Positions 25,644 through 33,204 of a DNA stretch of 64,000 bases are shown piece by piece. Positions within the stretch are counted from its first letter, which is position 1; each line of letters begins with the position of its first letter. The stretch lies in assembly GCA_965215055.1 (NCBI GenBank), contig OZ244046.1:558001-622000 (forward strand), given 5' to 3'. Below the pieces are notes generated by a model. That model had not been told where the DNA came from, did not search any database, and saw only the letters and a list, made by a program, of their open reading frames with translations. The stretch is from G965215055 sp965215055. GTDB lineage: Bacteria > Pseudomonadota > Gammaproteobacteria > UBA4575. Made by a program: the position numbers and the translations under genes.

Positions 25644-26927
25644 CTACTCACGAATATTCCCATCTCCGACAACAACAAACTTCTGCGTAGTAAGTCCCTC
25701 AAGCCCAACGGGACCCCGCGCATGCAGCTTATCCGTACTGATACCTATTTCCGCTCCCAGGCCATACTCAAATCCATCGGCAAAACGTGTTGAGGCATTC
25801 ACGATTACCGAGCTCGAATCAACCTCGCGTAAAAACTGCTGCGCGACGGCGTCATCCCTCGTAACAATTGCATCAGTATGATGAGAACCGTATTTTTCAA
25901 TATGCTCCATTGCCTGTGAAAGTCCATCTACAACGCGAACAGCCAGGACAGGCCCGAGATATTCCTGGTACCAGTCCTGTTCCGAGGCACTGGATATACC
26001 CGGTAAAATCGAGCAGGTCCGGTCGCAACCGCGCAACTCCACTCCCCTGGGCGCAAATTGACGTTCAAGTTGTGGCAGTATCTCGCTCGCGACAGCCTTG
26101 TCTACCAACAAAGTCTCCATGGCATTACAAACACCGAAGCGTTGCGCCTTGGCATTGACCGCGATATCAACGGCTTTGTCCATATCCGCATCTGCGTGAA
26201 TATAAACGTGACACACGCCATCAAGGTGCTTGATTAACGGAATTCGTGAATCCCGTATTACACGCTCGATCAGACCCTTGCCCCCTCGCGGGATAACAAC
26301 ATCAATATACTCACGCGCCTGCAGCAAGGCCTTAACGGCGTGCCGGTCCGGAGTATTGATCACCTGTGCAATATCCCTGGAGAGACCAGCCTTGGTCAGT
26401 CCTGCGTGAATACAACCAGTGATGGCACGATTAGAGTAAATGGCTTCCGAACCGCCGCGTAAAATGACTGCATTCCCGGACTTGATACACAAAGCCGCGG
26501 CATCCGCCGTTACATTAGGGCGCGACTCATAAATAATCAGGATAACGCCAAGCGGTACGCGCATCCTGCCGACTTTTATTCCACTGGGCCGTGGTTGCAA
26601 CTCGCTGATCTCGCCAACGGGATCAGGCAAGGCCGCTACCTGTTGCAGACCTTCCGCCATCGCCTGTATACGTGCATCAGTCAGCTCAAGACGATCCAGC
26701 AGGGCGTCACCAAGCCCGCCTTGCCTGCCTGCGTCCAGATCCCGCGCATTCTGCTGCTTGAGCGTCTCGCCTGATGCAAGTATTTGCTCGGCTACGCGCA
26801 ACAGCGCCTGGTTTTTTTTATCCGTGTCCGCGCAGGCAATATCCCGACTTGCAGACGCGGCACGCTGCGTGACGTCAGCAATATAGTCATCAATGGAATC
26901 GACTTGATCTTTTGCGAGCACGTCCAT
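25644..26927 (-). CDS. proA: Gamma-glutamyl phosphate reductase ProA
   Basis: 427 residues, an aldehyde-dehydrogenase-fold enzyme. NADPH and substrate segments are visible: RPSGIKVGRMRVPLGVILIIYESRPNV and NAVILRGGSEAIYSNRA. The catalytic Cys is in AQRFGVCNAMETLLV, and the C-terminal FADGFEYGLGAEIGISTDKLHARGP is diagnostic. ProA reduces glutamyl-5-phosphate in proline synthesis. The partner proB is not adjacent. A holA-proA-nadD order is found in several gammaproteobacterial lineages. The start is 24 bases after holA. Confidence 0.96.
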   Translation of the reverse strand: MDVLAKDQVDSIDDYIADVTQRAASASRDIACADTDKKNQALLRVAEQILASGETLKQQNARDLDAGRQGGLGDALLDRLELTDARIQAMAEGLQQVAALPDPVGEISELQPRPSGIKVGRMRVPLGVILIIYESRPNVTADAAALCIKSGNAVILRGGSEAIYSNRAITGCIHAGLTKAGLSRDIAQVINTPDRHAVKALLQAREYIDVVIPRGGKGLIERVIRDSRIPLIKHLDGVCHVYIHADADMDKAVDIAVNAKAQRFGVCNAMETLLVDKAVASEILPQLERQFAPRGVELRGCDRTCSILPGISSASEQDWYQEYLGPVLAVRVVDGLSQAMEHIEKYGSHHTDAIVTRDDAVAQQFLREVDSSSVIVNASTRFADGFEYGLGAEIGISTDKLHARGPVGLEGLTTQKFVVVGDGNIRE

Positions 26928-26950
26928 ACAAAAACTATCCAGGTTCTAAT

Positions 26951-27955
26951 CTACGCCGCACCAGTTGCAGCAATACCCAGTTGCAGCAGTTCATGCCAGG
27001 GATCACCGCCTGCACGGCCCTTTATTACGCGGTCCACCCAGGCGCATTGCTTGAGCAAATCCGGGGGACCAGGGCGTCTCCCTGCACTGCGCACACCGAT
27101 ACTTTGCTGGTGCATGAGGGTTTGTCGAGCCAGTCCATCACGCCTTTCCGACCTCCTGTTCCCCGGAGGCGTATTTCCCGTTTCCGTCATCTGCCTGACC
27201 TGTTCCGTAAGACCCCATAACAGCAGGGGCGGCGCGACACCCTCTCTTTTAAGCCCGTACCAGACACGGATTACTCGTGATACGTCCTTTTTCCTCACTG
27301 CATCCGTCAACTCGTTCAACGAATAACGACTGCTGTCCGTCAACGCTGCCTCTATGGCGTGCAGGTCCAGTTCTTTCGCTTGGTCAATCAAGGCAATCTT
27401 TTCAACTTCCTGCATCGCGGCAAGTAAATTTCCCTCGGCCTGCTGCGCGATCAAGGCAACAATATCATCCGTAAAGGAAAACCCCTTGGAACTCAGTGCC
27501 TGCCCGATCAGGTTCCTGGTCTCCCTTTCACTGGTTGGCCACACGCGCAGTATACCGCCAACTTTATCAACAGCCTTGGCCCATGCCGCGTTCAGGGTGT
27601 TGCGATCCATCCTCGGCGCCTGGATTAAAAGCATGACATCCTGGTGGAGATGATCAGTAAAATTCACGATAGCCTTTGAACCTTCCGTCCCAATCTTGCT
27701 CGTCGGAAGGCGCAAATCAATTAAAACGCGCTCACTGAACAACGACAGGTTGTCTTTTGCAAATGCCAACTCGTTCCAGTCAAATTCAGGCTCGGCGAAA
27801 AACGCCTTGCGTTCAGTAAACCCCAGCTTCCTGGCACGGGCACGAAACATATCGGATGCCTGCATGTGCTGGTACGGCTCATCACCGCTAACGAGCAAAA
27901 CAGGAATTGACGATCGATCGAGATGATTTTTCAGTTGCGGGAATTTGATTTGCAT
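26951..27955 (-). CDS. holA: DNA polymerase III subunit delta HolA
   Basis: 334 residues. The three-domain clamp-loader delta fold shows PVLLVSGDEPYQHMQASDMFR at the N-terminus (a Walker A-like loop without the Lys), SLFSERVLIDLRLP with the aromatic/Leu clamp-opening contact region, and a C-terminal collar domain. HolA opens the sliding clamp. In many gammaproteobacteria lptE lies directly upstream; here about 9.3 kb of other DNA intervenes, leaving only 79 bases between holA and the recombinase. The holA-proA-nadD-rsfS-rlmH group must therefore use a local promoter or read-through; none with a good -35 and -10 is evident. Confidence 0.95.
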   Translation of the reverse strand: MQIKFPQLKNHLDRSSIPVLLVSGDEPYQHMQASDMFRARARKLGFTERKAFFAEPEFDWNELAFAKDNLSLFSERVLIDLRLPTSKIGTEGSKAIVNFTDHLHQDVMLLIQAPRMDRNTLNAAWAKAVDKVGGILRVWPTSERETRNLIGQALSSKGFSFTDDIVALIAQQAEGNLLAAMQEVEKIALIDQAKELDLHAIEAALTDSSRYSLNELTDAVRKKDVSRVIRVWYGLKREGVAPPLLLWGLTEQVRQMTETGNTPPGNRRSERRDGLARQTLMHQQSIGVRSAGRRPGPPDLLKQCAWVDRVIKGRAGGDPWHELLQLGIAATGAA

Positions 27956-27988
27956 AGAGCTAACAGCCCGGTATTCGTTTCTACGCTA

Positions 27989-28003
27989 CCGTACTATCCG
28001 TAC
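27989..28003. repeat. Short direct repeat near the recombinase-side border
   Basis: CCGTAC-TAT-CCGTAC: two identical 6-base units 3 bases apart, 48 bases upstream of holA, in the 79-base gap between holA and the recombinase. It could be part of a recombinase-binding site or a regulatory site for holA. It is short enough to be chance. Confidence 0.25.
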
Positions 28004-28034
28004 ATGTTACCACATACTATAAAAAGCCCCGCGC

Positions 28035-29051
28035 TCACAAGAACCCCTCCCCTGCATGATCCTTGAACGAGTCCGCGTCGCGGATATACTTCATCACCGT
28101 TGCCGGATTGGTATGCCGTGTTATTTCCATAATCTTGTCCAGACGTGCACCGTGTGCCGCGGCACTAGTTACAAAACCTGCGCGTAAAGAATGACCTGCA
28201 AGCTCCCTGGGATTTAATCCAATCGCCTCGCCATAGTGTTTTACCAGGCGGGGAACGTCCGAGGTATGCATCGGCAGGCCACGCAGACGGTTACCACGCT
28301 TTAACGTCTGGAACAGATACCCTTGCGTGATACCGCTTTCTTTGAGCCAGAGGCGCAGGCGCGTCATGGGCTTGATGTGCTTGCCATCCAGAACGGCCAC
28401 CTTGTGCCCCTTGCCTGCCTGGTCGGTCTTGGACTTGCGGATGTGTACAAACATTTTCTTTTCAAACAGCACGACATTGCCTTGTTTCCTGCGCACAAAC
28501 TCCACGTCGCCAGTCGTGAGTGCGCAAAGTTCGGCACGCCGCAAGGCCGCAGCAAAGCCAAGCGCAAGTATCGCGGCGTCCCGCAAGCCAACCAGGCGGC
28601 GTGCAGGATCACGACTGACCGCATCGCACACTTCGAGCATTTTGATAACGTGATGCTCACGCAAGGCTTTCACCCGGCGCGGCGGCTTGCCGTGTAACCG
28701 CATCAGGCCTTTCATTACGGCCTTGACGTGTGGATGCTGGGTAGGCGAGGTCTCTCCCGCGTCCTGGTAGTACCAGTTAATCGCACTCATAAACACCTGC
28801 ACTGTACTCACGGACAAGGTCTTGCCCATGCGCCAGTACCGGGAGCTTTGCCTGATGGGCTGCATTGCAGATTGAATTAAAAAATCTGCAACCTCTTCAG
28901 GCGTTGCCTTTAGTGGCTTGATACCTTCTGTTTTGCAGTAGGCCGTGAAACTCCGCCACCCCTTGGCATACGCCAAGCGCGTGTTCTCTGCCATGGAGTT
29001 CGAAAGTATCTCTGCGTGAAAGTCTTTGGTCGGATACGTGGTTCTTGTCAT
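28035..29051 (-). CDS. Tyrosine recombinase (site-specific integrase)
   Basis: 338 residues from the ATG preceded by AGAAGG at 7 bases; an upstream TTG at 29084 would add 11 residues but lacks that signal. An N-terminal SAM-like core-binding domain (about 10-110) is followed by a catalytic domain with the full set of residues, numbered from the ATG: Arg171 (ALRRAEL), Lys208 (KSKTDQ), His287 and Arg290 (GHSLRAG), His313 (ITRHTN) and nucleophile Tyr322 (VMKYIRD). All are intact, so it should be active. It is not XerC/D by sequence and lacks the extra helix of integron integrases. It is the probable mobility gene of the inserted segment. Confidence 0.93.
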   Translation of the reverse strand: MTRTTYPTKDFHAEILSNSMAENTRLAYAKGWRSFTAYCKTEGIKPLKATPEEVADFLIQSAMQPIRQSSRYWRMGKTLSVSTVQVFMSAINWYYQDAGETSPTQHPHVKAVMKGLMRLHGKPPRRVKALREHHVIKMLEVCDAVSRDPARRLVGLRDAAILALGFAAALRRAELCALTTGDVEFVRRKQGNVVLFEKKMFVHIRKSKTDQAGKGHKVAVLDGKHIKPMTRLRLWLKESGITQGYLFQTLKRGNRLRGLPMHTSDVPRLVKHYGEAIGLNPRELAGHSLRAGFVTSAAAHGARLDKIMEITRHTNPATVMKYIRDADSFKDHAGEGFL

Positions 29052-29052
29052 C

Positions 29053-29084
29053 TTGGACCCTTCTTGAAAATTGCTGGGGTCCAA
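29053..29084 (-). promoter_or_regulatory. Hairpin over the recombinase ribosome-binding site
   Basis: On the minus strand TTGGACCC and GGGTCCAA form perfect 8-base arms around a 16-base loop; with one G-U pair the stem extends to 11 and reaches the ATG. The downstream arm contains part of the AGAAGGG Shine-Dalgarno sequence. In mRNA this would hide the ribosome-binding site. Alternatively it is a pair of recombinase core-type arms. Both readings are inference. Confidence 0.45.
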
Positions 29085-29137
29085 AATCTAACCGCCTGAA
29101 CGACACGGTTATTTCCCATCTACCGAGGAATTTTAAC

Positions 29138-29149
29138 CAGTTATAACTG
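29138..29149. repeat. 12-base perfect palindrome over the recombinase -10
   Basis: CAGTTATAACTG reads the same on both strands. It contains the minus-strand TATAAC that serves as a -10 for the recombinase, so a dimeric protein bound here would block transcription. It lies 87 bases upstream of the recombinase ATG. Confidence 0.5.
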
Positions 29150-29167
29150 TGCTTTTATTATTGACAA
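29140..29167 (-). promoter_or_regulatory. Candidate promoter of the recombinase gene
   Basis: TTGTCA (29162-29167, 5 of 6), a 16-base spacer and TATAAC (29140-29145, 5 of 6) on the minus strand, downstream of res. Transcription would start near 29133 and give a leader of about 80 bases that ends in the hairpin over the ribosome-binding site. Each hexamer sits in its own palindrome, which suggests control by a DNA-binding protein, possibly the recombinase itself or an island regulator. Confidence 0.55.
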
Positions 29168-29170
29168 TAA
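29158..29170. repeat. Palindrome over the recombinase -35
   Basis: TTATTG-A-CAATAA, two 6-base arms around one central base. It overlaps the minus-strand TTGTCA -35 hexamer and lies 8 bases from the CAGTTATAACTG palindrome. The two may form one operator region. The rest of the 203-base gap 29052-29254 has no other clear feature. Confidence 0.4.
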
Positions 29171-29254
29171 GACAAAATAGACACTGGTCAAGAAAGGCCT
29201 TAAATCTACCAAGATTACTACCCACATTGTGCGGAAAAGAGATTAGTCTTCTGA

Positions 29255-32200
29255 CTATTGCCCCAAAGCGTGCTCGATAACCCGCCCCAGGCAATCAGGA
29301 TCATCGTTTAGAAAGTAGACACCCTTTTGTTCCCATTCATTTTGTGAACGCAACTCGTCGCCGATTTCTCCAGGTGATGTAACGGACAGGACATAAGCGT
29401 GCAGATGTATGTCTGGGTCGGTCTCGCGTACCTGATTCTCGACTTCCTTGATCCCAGCGTGCAATCGTACTTTCTCGCGCGCCCTTCGACCGTATCGAAC
29501 CAAACCCTTTGGATCCAGGAAAACAACATGTTGTTCGTCGCTGCTCTTCAGCCAGACAATAAAATCGGGGTAGTAGCCAAAGTCATCGAAAAACGACACG
29601 CCTCGGCTGCGTGTCAAGTTACGAATCAGGAACAACTCCCGGTTATGCAGACGAGGGTCGCCATTCTTGGCTAGTGCCGCCAGCTTCTCGACCACTTTCT
29701 TTTCATTCTCATCCAAAGGAACCGGCTGGACCGTAACCTTGCAGTCCTTCCCTGCATACAACAGTGGCTTGTAGGCATGAACATCGGGCAGGATAACACC
29801 GAGTTTAAGACGATGGTAATCTCTTTCCTGAACGTACGCTGCCAACTCGTGGACATCTTTGATCAGTTCGGTTTGCGTCGCGTCCACCAACAGTTCGTAA
29901 GCACCGATATTGTTTGGATCATTCTCGTCCAGTGTCACCACTTCGATCTTGTCGTGCTCCCATTGTCGCCGCTCCCTGCGCCAGAACTGATCGGCATACT
30001 CGGTAATGAGATCGATAGCCACGTCTTCCAAAGCATACACTCGTTGGAATTCAGTCACACTCAGCAATTCAGGCGGTGCGTAGAGATCGTACCATTCATC
30101 GCTTTCCAGCAAACGACCCACGGTCTCCGGCTCAATGACCAAGTTATGCCATTCTTTCTGTCGTTTTCGTATCAACAGCTTGTCATATATGCGAGTCCTA
30201 TCAAAAAAGGCGACATGCTTAGGATGGAGCTTGACCGAATTTTTCTTCATCCTTCCAATCACACCATCGTCGGATGATACAGATTGTAGCCGTGAATACA
30301 TATCCAGCGTCACACGGGGATGATTCTTAGCATCAGGACCAGGCAGGACAGGCCGCTTATCCGAAGACTTGTATTTTAGGTGCTCCTTCAGCCGTATCAG
30401 CTTCAGGTTCTTCTTTGCAAAGTTCCAGGTGACAGGTAATGGGACAACTTCCCGCTCAACAGAAATCCCTTCCCTCTTCAACAAATCCTGGAACGCCTGC
30501 ATGTAGTTGGCGCGTAGTCCGAAGATGTGCAGGGTCTCCAACGCTGCAAGGTCTACACTATCTACAGGTAGTTCCGCTCCACTTTCGCGATGCCGTTTCA
30601 GGCTCATGTTCCAGCCCTTCAGGCGCACGCCACGCCCAAACATCTGGATAATTTCCGGCCCTTCACCGACACCGACGTGCATCAGCCCCATTGTACTCAC
30701 CCGCCAGGAATTCCAGCCAGCAATAAAACGGCGTGCGCCGATGACAATGTTTACCATCGAGTCCGACCGGTCCACGTCTGCAAAAAGTCGCTTTGCAAAG
30801 CCAGTTTCTCGCTCGATGTCGATGTCAGGATTAGCAGTATCGGCAAGTAGTTTGTAGAGTGCAGCTGAGTCTCCGACATTAACCACACCGAAGGGAACAT
30901 TATCGGCAGTCCGCAGGTGCAATTCACCTTCACCAGAAGTGAGATAGCGGACATGCAACTTCCCCTGTCCATGAAACAGAGTCTCGCAAATATCAGTGTA
31001 GATATTGCCTGAGTGGCCGCTCTCCAGTTGACCAAACCGGCCAGTAAAAAAATCATGACCAGCGTTGTCGGTCAGCCCCGATTCACCGGCAAGCAGACAA
31101 TCAATCATAGGACGCGCTTGCTCAGCATGAGCCAGCACCCAACCAATAAAGTCCAGAATCCGGACGACATCCGACTTGGCTTCTTGATCAGCATTGCTTG
31201 AACCCGTCACGGTCTTGCCGAGAAATACCCACAGTGGTTTGGCCAGATTGAAATTCGTCCACTCAGCGCCCTTGTCCCGCCAGATACGACACTGCTGGTA
31301 GAAGGTCAGCAAGCAGCCAAGAAGATACATATTGCTGTTTGCGTCTTCCATACCCTTCGGCAGGTTGGAAATTATGTAATCCTTGCCGTAGCCATCCTTG
31401 TGAAACTGACGGTAAGCGTAATCAAACAACAGACTTTTACCGTAGGCATTCAATAACTCGGTATCTCTCTTCACTATTTGATTGAAGGTAGCTGAATATT
31501 CGAACGTGAATCCGCCACGAGATAACTCCTTGCGCCGCTCGCGCCACACCTTGCCCGATGCACCCAGGTGCCCCTCATCGACCAGCACCAAGTTGTTATC
31601 ACCAAAATCCCCCACGGCTACACGTTTGATCCCCTTCTTTTCGGCCAGTTTATTAAGGTCAATAATCTCGATATGTGAAAATAGGTCGGCATTTACATCA
31701 GCCGAAAACAACCGTGCTCTCAAGCCACTTTCTCGCATTTCTCGTTCATGCTGCCCCGACATCTGCTCATTCGGTGTCAACAGAATAATGTTATTGAGTC
31801 GTCCGCCAGAACATTTCAGGTAGTGTTGGTACTGCAGGACGTGGGCGTGCATGATGAGCGTCTTACCGGAACCCGTCGCACTCTGGAAAGCAATAGTGCG
31901 AAGATCATCTTGTGTATAGTCCGGCATGGCGTGAGCCAACTGGTTCTCGCGTTTCGCCTCGTTCAAATCGGCACAGAGTGCCTCAGAGTCGCTGAAATAA
32001 CGGCTGAGGTAATGCTCGGTGAACAGCAGGGCAAGATACTGATGGGGCTTCCATCCCCGCCCATGTTCGCCGGTCATGCGCAGCTTGTGACTGTGCGCCA
32101 CTATGTTCTCGTCGTATGTGGAAAACTGGTCAGACGTAACCTTGGCGCGCGCCGGGCTCAGATAGAGAGCACATGCATATTCACTCTCGCTGCCAACACC

Positions 32201-32305
32201 AAGCTCAGTGGGCGCATCGCGCAGCCGGGCGAGTATATCGGACATATCATCATAGCCAAACTCTTGACAGACGAAACGATGCAAAACGAGGCGATTTGCA
32301 AGCAC
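29255..32305 (-). CDS. res: Type III restriction enzyme Res subunit (helicase-nuclease)
   Basis: 1016 residues from GTG, 2 bases after the HEPN gene's stop. After an N-terminal extension of about 135 residues comes an SF2 helicase core: Walker A ATGSGKT (143-149), Walker B VDEGH (DEGH at 243-246 instead of DEAH), the SAT motif III (271-273), and a motif VI-like MFGRGVRLKG with Arg finger region. Near the C-terminus PDF (about 913) and LDPKG (931-933) form a PD-(D/E)xK-type nuclease with the form D-x-K. With Mod it would translocate on and cut unmodified DNA. It is of normal Res size and intact. A phage-defence role follows from family knowledge. Confidence 0.9.
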   Translation of the reverse strand: MLANRLVLHRFVCQEFGYDDMSDILARLRDAPTELGVGSESEYACALYLSPARAKVTSDQFSTYDENIVAHSHKLRMTGEHGRGWKPHQYLALLFTEHYLSRYFSDSEALCADLNEAKRENQLAHAMPDYTQDDLRTIAFQSATGSGKTLIMHAHVLQYQHYLKCSGGRLNNIILLTPNEQMSGQHEREMRESGLRARLFSADVNADLFSHIEIIDLNKLAEKKGIKRVAVGDFGDNNLVLVDEGHLGASGKVWRERRKELSRGGFTFEYSATFNQIVKRDTELLNAYGKSLLFDYAYRQFHKDGYGKDYIISNLPKGMEDANSNMYLLGCLLTFYQQCRIWRDKGAEWTNFNLAKPLWVFLGKTVTGSSNADQEAKSDVVRILDFIGWVLAHAEQARPMIDCLLAGESGLTDNAGHDFFTGRFGQLESGHSGNIYTDICETLFHGQGKLHVRYLTSGEGELHLRTADNVPFGVVNVGDSAALYKLLADTANPDIDIERETGFAKRLFADVDRSDSMVNIVIGARRFIAGWNSWRVSTMGLMHVGVGEGPEIIQMFGRGVRLKGWNMSLKRHRESGAELPVDSVDLAALETLHIFGLRANYMQAFQDLLKREGISVEREVVPLPVTWNFAKKNLKLIRLKEHLKYKSSDKRPVLPGPDAKNHPRVTLDMYSRLQSVSSDDGVIGRMKKNSVKLHPKHVAFFDRTRIYDKLLIRKRQKEWHNLVIEPETVGRLLESDEWYDLYAPPELLSVTEFQRVYALEDVAIDLITEYADQFWRRERRQWEHDKIEVVTLDENDPNNIGAYELLVDATQTELIKDVHELAAYVQERDYHRLKLGVILPDVHAYKPLLYAGKDCKVTVQPVPLDENEKKVVEKLAALAKNGDPRLHNRELFLIRNLTRSRGVSFFDDFGYYPDFIVWLKSSDEQHVVFLDPKGLVRYGRRAREKVRLHAGIKEVENQVRETDPDIHLHAYVLSVTSPGEIGDELRSQNEWEQKGVYFLNDDPDCLGRVIEHALGQ

Positions 32306-32307
32306 TG

Positions 32308-33204
32308 TTATTCAGTACCTGTTTTCCGTTCTTTAGCTTGCCGATATTTTTCGGAGATATAGGCGGAGAGGGACGCACAGGCCCCGTACATAAACAGGGC
32401 GTCCTCTAGGCCGACATTCGAGACATCTTCGAACACTAGTGGGTGACGTATGCCTTTTTCAGTATTGGTATAGGCGTAAATTTTTTCAATCCCAGCTTTA
32501 AGCTGCCTATTGATAAGATTCTTCCTTTCAAGAGCATTTAACGCCTCACCAAGTGTTTTTGATTTTAGGTCAATTCGGCGAGCAACAGATTCAACCGCAC
32601 CAATGCTGTCACTGGCCGAGTCTGCATACTGTTGTGCGTCGATATGCTCTGCCGCTTGACGAAACTGTGCTGTGGCACTATCCATATCTCTTTCACAGAG
32701 AGTTTTAATGGCCTGTTGTGTTGCCTCTCCAGCTTCACGGCTAAATCGCGGTCTAATGGTAGGATGCCCATTTTTATCATCCACAAAATAAGAGACGGGA
32801 ACTTTATCGAAGGCATTAACAAGATCCTCACGCAACTTTTCTGAACAGCATTCATGCCGCAAAATGAATTCAATCAAGGTCAGGACTTGATGGTACTTCC
32901 CTTCCGTTATGTGTCCTTTCAAAAAGTCGTAGGACCTTCTTGGGGTATAACTTCCTATCTCATCATGAAATTTTTGAGAGATCTGAAATTCGTATGAAGT
33001 AATAATGATGCCTATGTTACTCTTTTCGTTCTTCCAAGCATCACCATAAGACGATGCGGCGATTTCTATCTCTAAGTAAAGCCATACACCCTGTCTAAAT
33101 TTTTTTGGGATATGTCTCAATTGCATAGGCTTGGGCAGTGGAGCTTCGCCTTCTCGCTGTGAGAAGGTCAGCTTGTTAAAATCATCATTGTTTTTGTACG
33201 TCAT
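32308..33204 (-). CDS. AbiJ-like HEPN protein nested in the restriction operon
   Basis: 298 residues. The N-terminal part (about 12-130), with LTFSQREGEAPLPKPMQLRH then KKFRQGVWLYLE, fits AbiJ N-terminal domain type 4 (from recall of the family). The C-terminal part (about 160-285) is helical and fits a HEPN domain: AKTLGEAL-like and LNALERKNL helices, then YAYTNTEKGIRHPLVFE with Arg253-His254, the signature of AbiJ-type HEPN ends. HEPN proteins are often RNases in toxin or abortive-infection systems. A strong GAGGAG ribosome-binding site precedes it. Its ATG overlaps the mod stop (ATGA) and res starts 2 bases after it. It is richer in A+T than mod and res. Confidence 0.8.
   Translation of the reverse strand: MTYKNNDDFNKLTFSQREGEAPLPKPMQLRHIPKKFRQGVWLYLEIEIAASSYGDAWKNEKSNIGIIITSYEFQISQKFHDEIGSYTPRRSYDFLKGHITEGKYHQVLTLIEFILRHECCSEKLREDLVNAFDKVPVSYFVDDKNGHPTIRPRFSREAGEATQQAIKTLCERDMDSATAQFRQAAEHIDAQQYADSASDSIGAVESVARRIDLKSKTLGEALNALERKNLINRQLKAGIEKIYAYTNTEKGIRHPLVFEDVSNVGLEDALFMYGACASLSAYISEKYRQAKERKTGTE

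Noticed and set aside
28020..28040. GC-rich stretch followed by T-run after the recombinase stop, as a terminator
   Set aside because: The possible stem is only 3-4 pairs (AGC/GCT), too weak to call.
28323..28697. Open frames on the plus strand opposite the recombinase gene
   Set aside because: They lack start signals and known motifs, and the recombinase frame contains all catalytic residues.
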